Positions 10,442 through 26,288 of a stretch of 64,000 nt of DNA are shown in pieces (positions within the stretch are counted from its first letter, which is position 1; each line of letters opens with the position of its first letter). Source of the stretch: Polytrichum commune (taxonomy: Eukaryota; Streptophyta; Polytrichopsida; Polytrichales; Polytrichaceae); NCBI GenBank assembly GCA_950295325.1, contig OX485807.1:17325001-17389000 (forward strand), given 5' to 3'. The position numbers were made by a program, and so were the translations under genes. The notes beneath the pieces were generated by a model that ran no database searches, was not told the origin of the DNA, and was given only the letters and a program-made list of their open reading frames with translations.

Positions 10442-10950
10442 ATTATCTTGTGAAATGGAATTAGATGACTTGTCATTGTCATTTGCCGTTGTCCAACACT
10501 GACGGCGCTCTATGTTCTAAACAACACTCTAGTAGACAACTGGAGCTAATTCTCAATGATATTAATAGGCTATGTAAGATAAACTGAGTGAAGCTTGCAG
10601 CCATTGCAGAGATAAAATTGTGGGTGTGAGTTAGTATGAAAGTGGTTCCTAAGCAAGTTCAATCCCTGATATGCATCCTCCATCTTTAAACTACGTCCAT
10701 CGTGGTGCGTTCACGATGCTCATTGTTAGCACTTGCCTAGATTTCAGGGTGCATACAAATGCCATTTCTTGTGGCAAGGGTGGTGATTCTTGGCCTAGCT
10801 TAACTTACATGTTGAGGGATGATGATTGTAATTCTTTGTGATCCGTAGGTGCAAAGGGCATGATCTCTTTATAAGTAAACATATCCCATACGTATTGCTG
10901 AATATTGCAGAGGTGCAAACTGTAACACCCAATGCCGGAGAACTAGCCAG

Positions 10951-11071
10951 TATGTCTTTGAATAAACCCAAAGACTGCAGCAAAGTAAAGATATACTATT
11001 CCACGGGGGATGACACTTGGACCCAGCCGGCATCCCACATGCCGGATTCACAACCCTACAGTCTGACGTGG
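10951..11071 (+). repeat. 121-bp repeat, copy 2
   Basis: Nearly identical to 4141-4261; see that entry. An open plus-strand frame from about 10838 runs through it (92 codons), but no family is recognised and the frame is not shared by the other copy outside the repeat. Confidence 0.7.
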
Positions 11072-11355
11072 AAATGTATTCAAACTACAAATCCTCTAGG
11101 GATCTTTGTAAGATAATGGTCATCCGTGTTCTCCAGAAAGCTTTTGCAAAACTCTACCGCATTCTTGACACAGATCGATAATGATGTGTAGGAGCATAAA
11201 AAAACGCTTCATAATGAAGCGTCGGGAGTCTTCGAATGTTGGTTGAATGCCAAGCATTGCGATCGAGTGAGGCTGTAGTGTCGAGGCCCTTGCAAAATTT
11301 CTTCCACACGGTTGATGTCATGGTCGCTTGCTAAGATTGAGAAAGACTAGAGAAA

Positions 11356-11400
11356 CCCCATACCGTCGGGATGGGATGGACGAAGAAAGTGAGAATAAAT
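11356..11400 (+). promoter_or_regulatory. U1 snRNA promoter, copy 3
   Basis: CCCCATACCG at 11356-11365 is the upstream-element-like motif and AATAAAT at 11394-11400 is TATA-like. The spacing is the same as before copy 2. The preceding 80 bp (CACACGGTTGATGTCATGG...) are also shared with copy 2. Confidence 0.6.
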
Positions 11401-11422
11401 TCCACTGAGGAAGACAGGGACC

Positions 11423-11581
11423 TCACTTACCTGGGCGGGGTGTATCCATGATCTGGAAGGTGGATGGCCTAGAGGAGCCTGCCCCATTGCACTTGGGGCC
11501 GGGTGACTCTAGTATCTTCCTACGGGAGGCATACACGTCATAATTTGTGGCAGCGGGGGCTCGCGTTCGCGCGGCCCCCAC
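11423..11581 (+). ncRNA. U1: U1 spliceosomal snRNA, copy 3
   Basis: This full-length U1 of about 159 nt matches copy 2 throughout the RNA, apart from a change at the extreme 3' end (CCCCCACCC instead of CCCCCATCC). It has the 5' pairing segment ACTTACCTG, the U1-70K-type loop GATCTGGAAG, the U1A-type loop ATTGCACTT, the Sm site ATAATTTGTGG and a fully paired terminal hairpin. It has a promoter like that of copy 2 and a 3'-box-like ACTTCAA at about 11589. It is probably functional. Confidence 0.92.
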
Positions 11582-11953
11582 CCAAACAACTTCAATCTGG
11601 AAATTTTTATCATCAAAATCGGAGAGAATGCGTGTATTTTTGACAATAGTACGACGTCGCGGTGTGCTCCATTGTAATGCATGTCATGCTAACTTGCACA
11701 TTTTTCATACTGAGGGAATTTTTTTTCTCGCGCACAAATGTCGTTAACACGAATGTTTTCGTCTACCTCAGGAAACAGCTGATTCCGAGAATATGTCTCA
11801 TACTAGTTGTTAGAAGTCGTTAACTAGTGCGTAGAAATTGTCTTCTATTAGTTTTCAAGGAATGAAGAAAGCCATCACTTTTGTATGTATTGACAAATAT
11901 GCATAGACGATAAACAACAATCTATAGAAGATAATGTATGAAATCAATTCTTT

Positions 11954-11961
11954 ACTCCACT
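11954..11961. repeat. 8-bp target-site duplication, left
   Basis: ACTCCACT here and at 14398-14405 flank the hAT-like element exactly. Removing the element and one copy restores a continuous duplicated-locus sequence. Confidence 0.85.
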
Positions 11962-13186
11962 CCCGGGGAGATCACTCCCTCTTATATTTTGCATACACGT
12001 GCGTTCGGGACCTATTTTTTGGGGGGCTATTTACCTTGCAAAAAAGATTATAAGGTATGGTATTTTTCAAAATAAAGGTAAATGCTTGTATTTTAGTACA
12101 CCCTATCAGTACTTATAATTTTTTGAGGAATCATTAAAAAACACCTTAATTTACTTATACTAAATTTTCTTTCTTATACTCCAAGTATCCAATTCTTTTG
12201 ACTATACTCCAATACACTTCATTTTTTTGGGTTCTATACACAACATTCTTTTTCATAAAGGACATTTCTCTTCTTACAACCATAAATTGTGAAGCTCAAC
12301 TACAATGCTAAACTTACATGAAATGAATCAAAACAATAAACCTAAGGCAAAGGTATGGAATTTAAACATTGTTGTAAACTCTGAAATGAAATTCAAGTAT
12401 GATATAGAAGTCAGTTTGTGTTTCTCAACACAATGTAGTTTATGTTTGCAGAATTTACAATTTCACAAGGTCTATAAGTCCTATACTTCCGGAAAGTGTA
12501 TCATCTCAAATATATACATGCAGCTTGCTGACATCCCAGAAAATTGAGAATGCAATTTACAAGGGTAACCACGAAAACTGAAGCTAATAACAGAAAAATA
12601 GTGTTAATGTGCAAATATCATACAAAACTCTACAACAACTACATGCCATGTCCACAGATCTTGTAGCCAAACTTCAGTCTTGAAATCTGCAGCCAATGCA
12701 AAATTGAAACTAGGATGAGAACTTAAAATAAACGAAGCACATCCCATAATTTCACAAGCACTCCAAGCAACAAAGGAAAACCTAAAGCACAAGGCAATTT
12801 GGACTTGCACATTTGAAATTAGAATTTAGTAACAAATAAAGGCGTGTACAGTTTAGGGTTGGAACACATGGACTCCATAAGCACCACATAACTCCACAAC
12901 AATGCAAAATAAGCAAAGAAAAGACTTACCAATGATGCACTTGGTATAGGAAGGACATTCGAATTTGATCATGTGCGTACACACTATAGCCACACTCTAT
13001 GATGTCCACGCAAATAGTCCCAAAGCCTCCTAAATGTAGCACAACTCCCTAACTCCGCAGTTGACAAGTTTTTCAACGACTGCACGTGAAGCTTAGTGTC
13101 AAGGAGCCGAGATGCAGCTCCCACGAGTTCCCAAACAGTGCATAATTTCTATAAAACAAGGTCTGAAGACCATGGCCAACCTAGCT

Positions 13187-13222
13187 GATGTGTCTAAAAT
13201 GTGTCTAAAATGTGTCTAAAAG
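13187..13222. repeat. Three tandem copies of an 11-mer
   Basis: ATGTGTCTAAA is repeated three times head to tail inside the hAT-like element. Confidence 0.8.
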
Positions 13223-13980
13223 CATGTTTCCAAGCGTCATTTGAGAATTGTAACAAGATAGAAGTTATTCCTTCTGAAGAATTTCATACCTCAAAATGTC
13301 CATTCACCAACCGGGTACATAAACTCCCTGGATCATCTGCCTCCCTTGAACATCGCTCACTACCTCTCCTTTTATCGGCAGTTGCTTCGAAACCTAAACC
13401 TTAGATTCGATCTGCACAAGCCCAGGAAAGTCCACATGTGTAACTAGTGTATGGATGTCGAAGATTACTGCTACAAATATTCCTGACTCTCATGTATTTC
13501 TGAAACTCTAATATCGAGATGCATGTGTGTCACCAATGCAGATGTTCATAATCAAACCCTTGCTCATTTAGGAGCAAAAAAATTCTTCTAGGAACTACAT
13601 TTGAAAATGCAAACCTTTTCCTAATGTAGACACGAATGGTATGAATAGACTCCACCTCTCAGTGCCCTCTTTCCAAGCACAGTGCTCTAATTCTCCGTCG
13701 AATAACAAAACATCCATTCATTACAAACATTAGAAGCGATACAGAATACCCTGGAAACCGACCGCTGGTTACAGATGAAGTGGTTGAGTTTCAGAAATAA
13801 CCAGTTGAGATTCAAGACTTAGGAGATTACCCATCGTTTTAGGGGAATCTTGACCTCCAGACCTCATTCATGGCAGCGTAAACTCATTCCAACAGCGTAA
13901 ACGTACCTCCTCAACACCCAGAGACCATCGGCAACAAAGAAGGAACTTCACAAAAACGCTAAACCCTAAGAAATCCTAAC

Positions 13981-14070
13981 GTCCATCACCCAACGTGTTG
14001 AAATTTTCCCTCCCAGCTTTGGAACGTCCACTACCCAACGTGTTCAAATTTTCCCTCCTAGTTTTGGATA
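13981..14070. repeat. 45-bp tandem pair
   Basis: Two adjacent 45-bp units begin GTCCATCACCCAACGTGTT and GTCCACTACCCAACGTGTT. They differ at only a few positions. Confidence 0.85.
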
Positions 14071-14653
14071 CCTTGGTTCAGTAATGGTGAAGCCAATTAG
14101 CATGCGAAGTCATCCATCCAAGCTTTTCCAACGAAAATTACCTCTTTTCATCCACTAGCACATACCCTATCCTAAACCCGCTACCCCTAATAATTGTTTC
14201 CATGCTATTTTACATGTACTGACTAGATAAAAGACGCCATTATATGTGATGGTATTTTACATGTAATCCTTTTTCATTATTTTCAAACCCCCTATATTAT
14301 ATGTAAATTTTTTACAAAATTTACCTACAATGAATATATTGGACCCTATTTTTTATCGCACGTGGTTCTACGATTTTCGCCTAGTGATCTCCCCGGGACT
14401 CCACTTCATGAGTGATTCTACAACTGGTAACAACTCTTTCTGCCTACGCTACTGTCCTAATATCAACCCTGTGGTTGAGTGATTCTACGAACCTTCTACA
14501 TTCTTCCCAGAGATCGATGAACAGATTGGATGATCGAACTAAAAATCACAGTTTCAGCAGTGCTTTCCAAAGTAGATGTGGTTTCTGAATATCGGAGGTG
14601 GCGTTCTGAAACACCAGAATCTCGTACAAAGCAGACGAAAAACTAACGTCAGT

Positions 14654-14821
14654 GCTTGTTAGTTTGGTTACAGCCTTGGCGCCTTCGGAGATGACATACT
14701 TGGGCAACTCGACGGGCATAATCAAATCAGAGGCACTGCAGTCTGGATCTCGCGAGAAGTGATCAAAACTGGGCTTCTTATTGTAGTGCGCAACCTCGAA
14801 GATAACCGGAGAACAGTGCAT
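14654..14821 (-). pseudogene. Histone H2B relic, copy D
   Basis: The minus strand reads VAHYNKKPSFDHFSRDPDC, then SASDLIMPVELPKYVISEGA and KAVTKLTS. The family C-terminal half reads [20 protein letters not shown], then [20 protein letters not shown] and FTS. The order and spacing agree, with many substitutions and no stop at the family's normal end. The N-terminal tail and first helices are missing. It is non-functional, and decayed copy A (2300-2496) is its duplicate. Confidence 0.65.
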
Positions 14822-15099
14822 TTCCTGTATCAGTTAGAACCAGTTGACTGAATACTCGAAGATAAGTGACCTAAGGGGCATATAGAAAAGCACAGTGCAA
14901 GGCGACTCGAAGAAAGCTTTCGGCAAGCCGTGATAGTTGTTCTGACTCTAATCTTGTCTCCCAGATTCGCTATGGATCACAAAAGAGAATGTGAATCTTC
15001 TCGGAGGTGTGAATATTTTAGTTTTCTTTGTATCTGTCATGCCATGTCCAACTGGAGGCGATGCTCAGCAATGTCAACAACCTCAATACTTGAGTGAAC

Positions 15100-15240
15100 C
15101 TTGAAGCCATTGGAGAGCTAGATTGTAGCAGTGAGTTGGTAAATGGTTCTAAAGAAAGATCAATTCCTGATATGCATCCTCCATCTTTAAACCGCATTCA
15201 TCGTGCGTTCATGATGCTCATTGTTAACAATTGGCTAGAT
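15100..15240. repeat. Conserved tract of the segmental duplication
   Basis: Close match to 2715-2860 (GGAGAGCTAGATTGTAGCAG ... TCATGATGCTCATTGTTAA), and more weakly to 3850-3975 and 10600-10735. No coding or RNA identity is recognised. It marks the spacing between the H2B and ASF1 relics. Confidence 0.7.
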
Positions 15241-15551
15241 TTCGAGCTTTTCCGGGCCATGACCAGCTCGATTGGCAGCAGCGTGTTGCGGAAGTTTTGC
15301 AAACACCACCGCGTCGGCCCTGACTAGTAATATGGCACTTCTTTGACTCATTACGCTACCTCTACCTTTCGATTGCGCAATAGCAGGGCGCAGTTGATAA
15401 ATATCCGTCAGCGGGGGACATATTAGATTCTCGATTTGGAAACGTATGTTCACGCGAGGAGATTCAGGCGGAAGGACTTCTGTGGTGTGGAGTTGTGAAC
15501 TTACAATTAATTAGCTCCATACACAAAGTACACATACGAGACATGTGATGA

Positions 15552-16440
15552 ATGTGATGAATGTAATGGTGCTCGATAACCCGTCGATGTTCCGCAACCT
15601 TTGCAATCTGATATCTTCTACGAATGCCTCGTCCCGCTGCAGGACAGTCAGTATTCCTTCTCATCGTCACTTACGCTTTAGTTGCAATACTAAATCTCGT
15701 CCTAGCATTCTGTCCAGATGGCCAAAAGCAGTTTTTGAATCCGAAGTTGTGCAATTGCAAGTGAGTGGCAACATAACTCGAATACATTCTCACGGTTAAT
15801 CTTGCATTGCAGATCTAAAATGGAAGCTCATATATGTGGGTTCTGCTGAGGATGAGAAGTACGAGCAAGTGTTGCCAAGTGTGATGGTCGGTGCTGTCAA
15901 TATTGTTGGCAACTACAAGGTTCATATTCCAGGTTATACGTCTGATTCTACTCCTTTGCTCATCAATCAATGTCCCGTAAGTCGTTGCACTGTACCACAT
16001 GTGGTGTTCTGAGAGTTCCGAGTTACCGGTGGACTTTCTATCACTTCAGTGGAAATCAATCTGTTGGTGTCGATGATCAATGAGTGTGGACAAACTCAAA
16101 GGTTTGAAGCTCCTCATCAGTGCAGGCGTCTCTCTGTTCACGAACTCCATAAATCCCCTGTTGATGTGCAGATATGACATGACCTGATTTTGAGTTATTG
16201 CTTACAGGCCGATCCGTCGAAGGCAGCTCACATTCCGGAGGAGGACATCCTGGGAGTGACAGTGCTGTTGTTGACATGCTCCTACATGGGGAAAGAGATC
16301 AGAAGGGTGGGGTACTACGTGGATGAGCATTTGCACGAGGAACCGCCTACAAAACTTCTCATCGACACATTCTTTCGGACAGTCCACGGATCACGAAGTT
16401 CTCCATCGTCTTCACCGCACCCCCTAATTCCCGAATAACC
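15552..16440 (+). pseudogene. ASF1 histone chaperone relic, copy D
   Basis: Three exon-like pieces follow ASF1 from end to end. Piece 1 (15552-15645) gives NVMVLDNPSMF. Piece 2 (15813-15932) gives DLKWKLIYVGSAEDEKYEQV and ends in GNY. Piece 3 (from 16208, after CTTACAG) gives QADPSKAAHIPEEDILGVTV, then LLLTCSYMGKEIRRVGYYVD and EEPPTKLLID. This is the H3-H4-binding immunoglobulin-like core. Lesions: the 5' part of piece 1 loses the family sequence, one extra base disturbs GNY..FQ, and a frameshift near 16385 moves the RITKFSIVFTAPP segment into another frame. Splice sites of piece 2 are intact. It is a decayed duplicate of a normal gene elsewhere. Confidence 0.8.
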
Positions 16441-16499
16441 AAGCTGGACAGTGCATCCAGTCACTTGAGGAGGGTGTCACAGCTAGAGTTTCGGGCACA

Positions 16500-17255
16500 A
16501 TCGGTCAAAAACCTACTGTTTCCAAGTCAGGCCAGTTAGGGGTTTAGGGTTCTGGTGATCTTTCCGGGTTTTCTTTATTAATTTGAGGTATATTCCATGG
16601 AAGTATGTAGTTCAAGTACATGTTTTTGTGCTTGGAGTCTGGACCTCGGCATCTATGCTCTCCAAGTTTTGTATCTAACCAGGATGACAAATCTAAGGAA
16701 ACTTGTATAACATGGATATACCCAACGTTCAAACCCAACAACTTGCTCAAGAACTTTCACAATCAGATGCAAGTCATTCAAACAACCTACACTAGAAATA
16801 GAGCTGGATAGCTTTCATGCTCACTGCAAGTTGCCAAAGATGAGGTAGCAGTTGAATATGACTACCAAAATGAGGCTTTTCTATTACATAAGAGGATGCC
16901 ACAAGAGGGCTTTCCAATTACACAAGAGGCCTAAAAGAAATAGTGTCTCAGCAAACACTAATTAAAGACCCTTAAAGTCGCGCCGTGCCCAAGCTAACAT
17001 CTACCACTTGGCTCGCATATGACATGTCTATCATCTCGAAAGGTGCTCTTCCCAGCTGCACACCTCTGAGCAAACAAAGGTTGATCCCTGAATACTTTAT
17101 CTCAGTTACGAACAATTTAGTCCTGGGACCTCAAGTGGAGCATGTCAACTTCTACTAAAGATTCCTGAAAGAACAAACCAATCTTTGTGGACAGAGTCCA
17201 AAACAAAGCGGTTGCCAGGATACCTCAAGAATCATTGAAAGTAGAATTTCACTCG
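16500..17255. other. Intergenic, downstream of uridine kinase gene
   Basis: No gene recognised. This is the 3' flank of the minus-strand uridine kinase gene and the right edge of the duplicated block. The short plus and minus frames show no family resemblance. Confidence 0.5.
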
Positions 17256-21900
<4,645 letters not shown>

Positions 21901-21960
21901 GGCTATGGCGAAACAGGGGACTCCCTCTCTGCAACTTCAATGCCTCACGAGGGGGGTTTA

Positions 21961-21980
21961 TCTAGGGTTAGGGTTTAGGC
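21961..21980 (-). promoter_or_regulatory. Telo-box-like motif upstream of the kinase start
   Basis: CTAGGGTTAGGGTTTAGG lies 60-80 bp before the kinase start codon. Telo-box motifs (AAACCCTA) near transcription starts are common in plant housekeeping and S-phase genes. A role here is inference. Confidence 0.35.
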
Positions 21981-22037
21981 GTGGATGAGAGTGTCTCTCC
22001 CTCTCACAGTCTCTCTGTCAATAGTGTGTCTGTGCGC

Positions 22038-22083
22038 ATGGATGGGTGGATGAATGAATGAATGATATGGATGGATGGATGAT
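22038..22083. repeat. GGAT/GAAT microsatellite
   Basis: Tandem 4-mers (GGAT, GAAT) form a short degenerate run. A run of about 13 Gs follows at 22206-22218. Confidence 0.8.
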
Positions 22084-22299
22084 ACTTGACTGGCTGGCCT
22101 TGTCAACATTATTGGACCCACTGCAGGCTAGATCTGCACATGAGGCCCATGAGTCCTTTTATCACCCATTGGGGTTTACATTTTTAATTATTAAGGTTAG
22201 AGAAGGGGGGGGGGGGGAACCGCAAGACGGAACTCTCATGTGTGAGCATGCCCCTTATTCATCCATCATGAAAGCCATTTATTGTTATGTAATAATGCA

Positions 22300-24200
22300 T
22301 GTGCTTTCTTTTTACATGTTTCACACCGGAATCGGTTTCAAAGACCCGAATTAGTCGAGTCCAAGTCATTTTGAGATGACACAACCACAAAGCTATGGAG
22401 GGCCATGTCTTTATGTTGGATGGATGAGAGATACGTTCATATGTAGATGTCACCATACGGAATCTATATTTCCACTAGAATCTGATGAACAAGCAGCCTA
22501 CATGAAAAAACTAACCCTTAGTCTAGTCCACTTCGTTTCAGATGAGTTGGCCATAAATCTATAGAAGGTCAAGTTCTTATGTTGGATGGATGAGAGGTGC
22601 GCTCGTATGTGATAATTCTCTCTCACCTCGAGCCACCAGTTCATTGGTGTCGGGAGGTGTTGCATTCAGGCGGTGGCATTGGTGATATATTTGTACAAAA
22701 CATCTCATCCATCCATTCCCTACAGTATGTGGGGTCTAGTGTGATCATTCTTATTTGGACATCCGAATTTGAGTGCAAGGCTTGTAGTAAAAGTCCATAC
22801 ACCCAAAACACACGTGTCACGATGAGATTGGATTATGGGCTCAAGACATAGACACCATCCTAGGCTCGGTAGTTAACACACGTGATGGTCAAGGAAAGAG
22901 GGGGGCAGGGGTCTACATGAATATTCGTTTTGACTCCCCCTCGTAACAATTCCATCTCAACTTCGATTATGAAACTTGAATGACAATTAACGTTATATGC
23001 AGTTACTAACAGAATGGGGAAATTCCAAGCTTCGTCCAACAACCAAATTTCTATGTAACATTAGAAGTGTCCACAACAGGGTTGCATGCCTTATAGATTC
23101 ATGGTTGGTTTGGAAGAAGTACTCAAATATAGCATAACACATAAGTATACATTTTGTTAGATGGTTTGACACCGAAATTAACGTCCGAGACCGGTAGATG
23201 GGTCTTAAGTGGCTCATTTTCTTATTCGGACCCCCTATATTTGATTGGTATATGGTTTGGTGAGGGTCAAAGAACAAACACAATAAAGACATGTGTTCAA
23301 AGGAGATTGGACTACGTCTTCAAGTATTGATAACTACTTCACACTCAATAACAAACATAATTGAGAGGACCTATATATGGAGTTAAGGAATCAATAAGCA
23401 TGTACTTCTAATAACCATGACTAAATCAAAGGAGGTCCAATTTTTAATCCAAAGTTTGCAGGTGTTTCATTATAGATTTACTAATACAAAACAAGTTTAC
23501 TTTTGTTTGAATAATTGGTAGAAGTTGGAGAACATGGAAAAGGAACAAAATAACACCTACAAACCCTAGGAAGGAGTCCATCACAAAACACGTGTGGGTA
23601 GGTTTTTACGAGAGCTGCTTTTGGCATTGGAATTTGTTTTATAGGTCCACCAACATTGGTCGTGGGGAATTGTTGCATTCGGGCGGCGGTAGTAGTACGT
23701 ACTTCTATGTACTAACGTACTTCTCATCCATCCACTCTTCAAGATTGTGGATGAATTGTGAGGAGGAGTTGATAGGTAGGATAACCGATAGGTGCTAATC
23801 TCTATGTCTACTCAACTTAAAAGGCCATTTTTATGCCAAAGGATATTGTGCGTTTTACGTCGAATGAATGAGAGATAGACTTGTATGACAACAATCATCC
23901 ATGGCCACGGAGAGAGGGAATCATCATACATGAGCGTACCTCTCGTCCATCCAACATCAAACTTTACTTCATATTATAGGGTTGTTGCCAAGTCATCTCA
24001 AATGACATCAAGTATTCTAATTTGAGATAAGTAACTTATGGATTGTGTACTATTTCATGGTTATTGTGTTCGATGAATGGGAGGTATGCTTGTAGACAAT
24101 GACTTCCTCTCTCCCACATCCACCAACAACATCGGTGTCAAGGCAAGTGTGATCTACATGATGCGGGTGTTATTCAAGAGGAAACACGAGTGGGAGAAAG
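22300..24200. repeat. Dispersed repeat cluster, family of the 1074 foldback
   Basis: Copies of TTATGTTGGATGGATGAGAG occur near 22408 and 22575. A variant lies near 24070, and an inverted copy near 23930-23960 (ACCTCTCGTCCATCCAACAT). The linked CACCGGAATNNGNTTCAAA tract at 22320 matches 1175. No gene is recognised in the whole 22-25 kb stretch. Confidence 0.5.
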
Positions 24201-25245
24201 ACCTATGTGTTTAGTTAAGGAATCTATAAACATGCACTTCCAATAACCATAACCAAGTCATGGGAGGTCTAATTTTCAACATGATTTTTTTTGTTGATGC
24301 TTCATCGTAGATATGCCAATGCAACACAATCAAGAGACGTTGGAGAACATGAAAAAACACACCAAATAACTCCTGCATACTTTAGTATCTAAAAGGAAGT
24401 TCTCAACATTGCAATGGACATGCAACCAACAAGCTCACAATTAATAATTTGTTGCATTTGACTTCCTTGGGGTTTGCCGTGGGATAGTTCTTCTTCTGCA
24501 AAGATGAACCCAATTCCTTTGCATTAAATTTTATAATAATAATAATATAACTGCTTAAACTGAACTCTTGAAGTTGTAAAGTCCACCCAATGATATCATA
24601 CATGGCACCCTCGCCACGAAAACTTCCATTCACCAAGTTGTGGATCTATAACGCTACAATGTCACATATTAATACACCTCCGTAAGGGACGAAAATAAGA
24701 ATGTACTCAATGCCATTTCAATAGTTGTCAAACCAAAGCAATCGGACATATAATTGTCATTTATGCACTTCCTCATCCACAAGGGATGAAGTTTTGCCGC
24801 TTTGTCATCCACTCTCCTCTACTATGTTGGGCATCTTTGTTGTCTACATAGGTAGTCCAAAAGATAAGTGTATCCAAGCAAGGGAGGGAGGCGCAAGGTT
24901 CCAAGGAGAACACCATGGTGGATCCCATTGGCTACACCATTGGATTCCTCGGGACCCCGACTCATCACATTACCTACTACCCTATTGCAATGCTGACTGT
25001 ACACAAAGGGGCTCATCTCCCCATGTGACGTGGCGTACCTATCGGTTGTTGGGTGCCTACGTGGCGGCAAGTGGCCCAAGGCACGGAATAGAAAACCATG
25101 TGGGTTTAAGCATACGGTGGCATAATTGCCCCCCCTCATTAACACCTTTATGCGGTTTTGTCGGTACCTAAGGTAGTGTTTGTCGGCCATGGGAGTCTCT
25201 ATTTGGGGTGGGGGTTTGAATTGGGGTTCTCGCGTTGCGTTACTA
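24200..25245. other. Intergenic, no recognised gene
   Basis: Overlapping open frames at 24725-25190 lie on both strands of a slightly GC-richer patch. They show no family resemblance and no plausible splice structure, so I do not call a gene. Confidence 0.45.
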
Positions 25246-25248
25246 TTA

Positions 25249-25735
25249 GGGGGCGGTGCTTCACACTATGGCCGAGGGTCGAGAGGCCGTCGATTTCCAC
25301 CAATCATATTGCAAGAAACCCAAAGTTCGGCCTCTCCACCCTTCACACAATGGCCAAACTCTAAGGGTTGTTGCGATTTTAATGTGATTATTTTTTGAAG
25401 AAGGCGACGGGCTCTTGAAGGAAGTTTGGGTTGGACGGGAATGGAAACCCAAACTATGGTCGAGAGGTCGTCGGTGTTTTTTTCATTGAAAAATCAATCA
25501 TTGGCTAGATCTTGGCCGTTAGATTGAAGGGGTTATTTTGAGGAAGGAATAAAGTGGGATGCTCTTTTGGGTTTGAACTTTGGGCTTGGCCTTTGGAGGC
25601 TTCACAATATGCCCCGCCGAAGGCTCCACTTACTATATTTTATTGGCTATTTCAGCCCATTTCTTTGGACTCTCAACAAAGTTTGGCCACTCAATCCCAC
25701 GGCCTCTCGACTTGCACGGCCATAGGACTTAGGTT
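25249..25735 (+). mobile_element. MITE-like element, copy 1
   Basis: It begins after TTA with GGGGGCGGTGCTTCACACTA. The whole sequence is matched in inverse orientation at about 35200-35662. Repeated internal words (GAGAGGCCG, CACACTATGG) show sub-terminal repeats. The right end has decayed. No coding capacity is seen. Confidence 0.55.
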
Positions 25736-25751
25736 TTTGGGTTTGCACTTA

Positions 25752-26112
25752 GGGCCGGTTCACACTATGGCCAAACTTCGAGAGGAGAAGCGTTTGGACC
25801 AATGAAAATGCAGAAATGTCCAAAGTCCGTCCTCTCGGCCTTCACACTAGAGGCCGAAGTCCAAAGGATGTCGCCTCCAAAAAAGCCTAGGTGGCAACAT
25901 TTTTAGGAAGTTATGGCGCCAAGAGTTTGGCCTCTCGAGCAAAGTTTGGCCTCCGTCGAGAGGCCGAACTTTTTTTCATTAAAATATTCAAAATCTAACA
26001 ATGGATTATTTTAATATATTTTTTCAGCCCAAAGGCTTCTCCTCTCGACATAGTTTGGTCCAGAAAAAAGTGACGCTTCTCCTCTCGACTTGGGCATAGT
26101 GTGAACCGGCCC
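25752..26112. mobile_element. PIF/Harbinger-like MITE, 361 bp
   Basis: The terminal inverted repeats GGGCCGGTTCACACTATG and CATAGTGTGAACCGGCCC are perfect. A 3-bp TSD TTA lies at 25749-25751 and 26113-26115. A 3-bp TWA-type duplication with GGG-starting TIRs is typical of Tourist/PIF-Harbinger MITEs. It has no open frame. Confidence 0.8.
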
Positions 26113-26288
26113 TTAGACTATGCAAGGGCTCGAGATTGGTCAACCTTGAAGATTGGCTTCTCAAACTAGGAGGAGTGTTTTCTAGTCATGAAGGGCAGTT
26201 GACTTGTGTACATAACATTCTTTACAAATTGGATGCTCTTGGGATACTCGTGGGCTCCCCTCAGTTATGCGCTCCGGAATGTGGCTAA

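Larger units (their letters stand above)
10447..11605. repeat. Segmental duplication, copy C (left part)
   Basis: It is homologous to 3660-5066 in the same order: decayed tract with CGATGCTCATTGTTAG near 10730, the 121-bp repeat, the U1 promoter tract and U1. It continues past U1 to 11961, where a hAT-like element interrupts it, and resumes at 14398. Confidence 0.7.
11962..14397. mobile_element. Non-autonomous hAT-like DNA transposon, 2.4 kb
   Basis: The terminal inverted repeats CCCGGGGAGATCACT and AGTGATCTCCCCGGG (15 bp, perfect) are bounded by the 8-bp TSD ACTCCACT, the size typical of hAT transposition. Sub-terminal sequence is also partly inverted (CACGTGCG near both ends). No transposase frame is visible on either strand; the 2436-bp interior is AT-rich with short frames only. 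Internal repeats are a 45-bp tandem pair and three copies of ATGTGTCTAAA. A tract near 13755-13850 recurs near 31970-32070. It inserted into duplication copy C between U1 and the H2B relic. Confidence 0.8.

Noticed and set aside
10838..11116. 92-codon frame across the 121-bp repeat as a gene
   Set aside because: The frame is not maintained outside the repeat in the other copy, and no protein family is recognised.
24725..25190. Overlapping 148- and 122-codon frames on opposite strands
   Set aside because: Both are open because of base composition, and neither shows recognisable motifs or a plausible start context.
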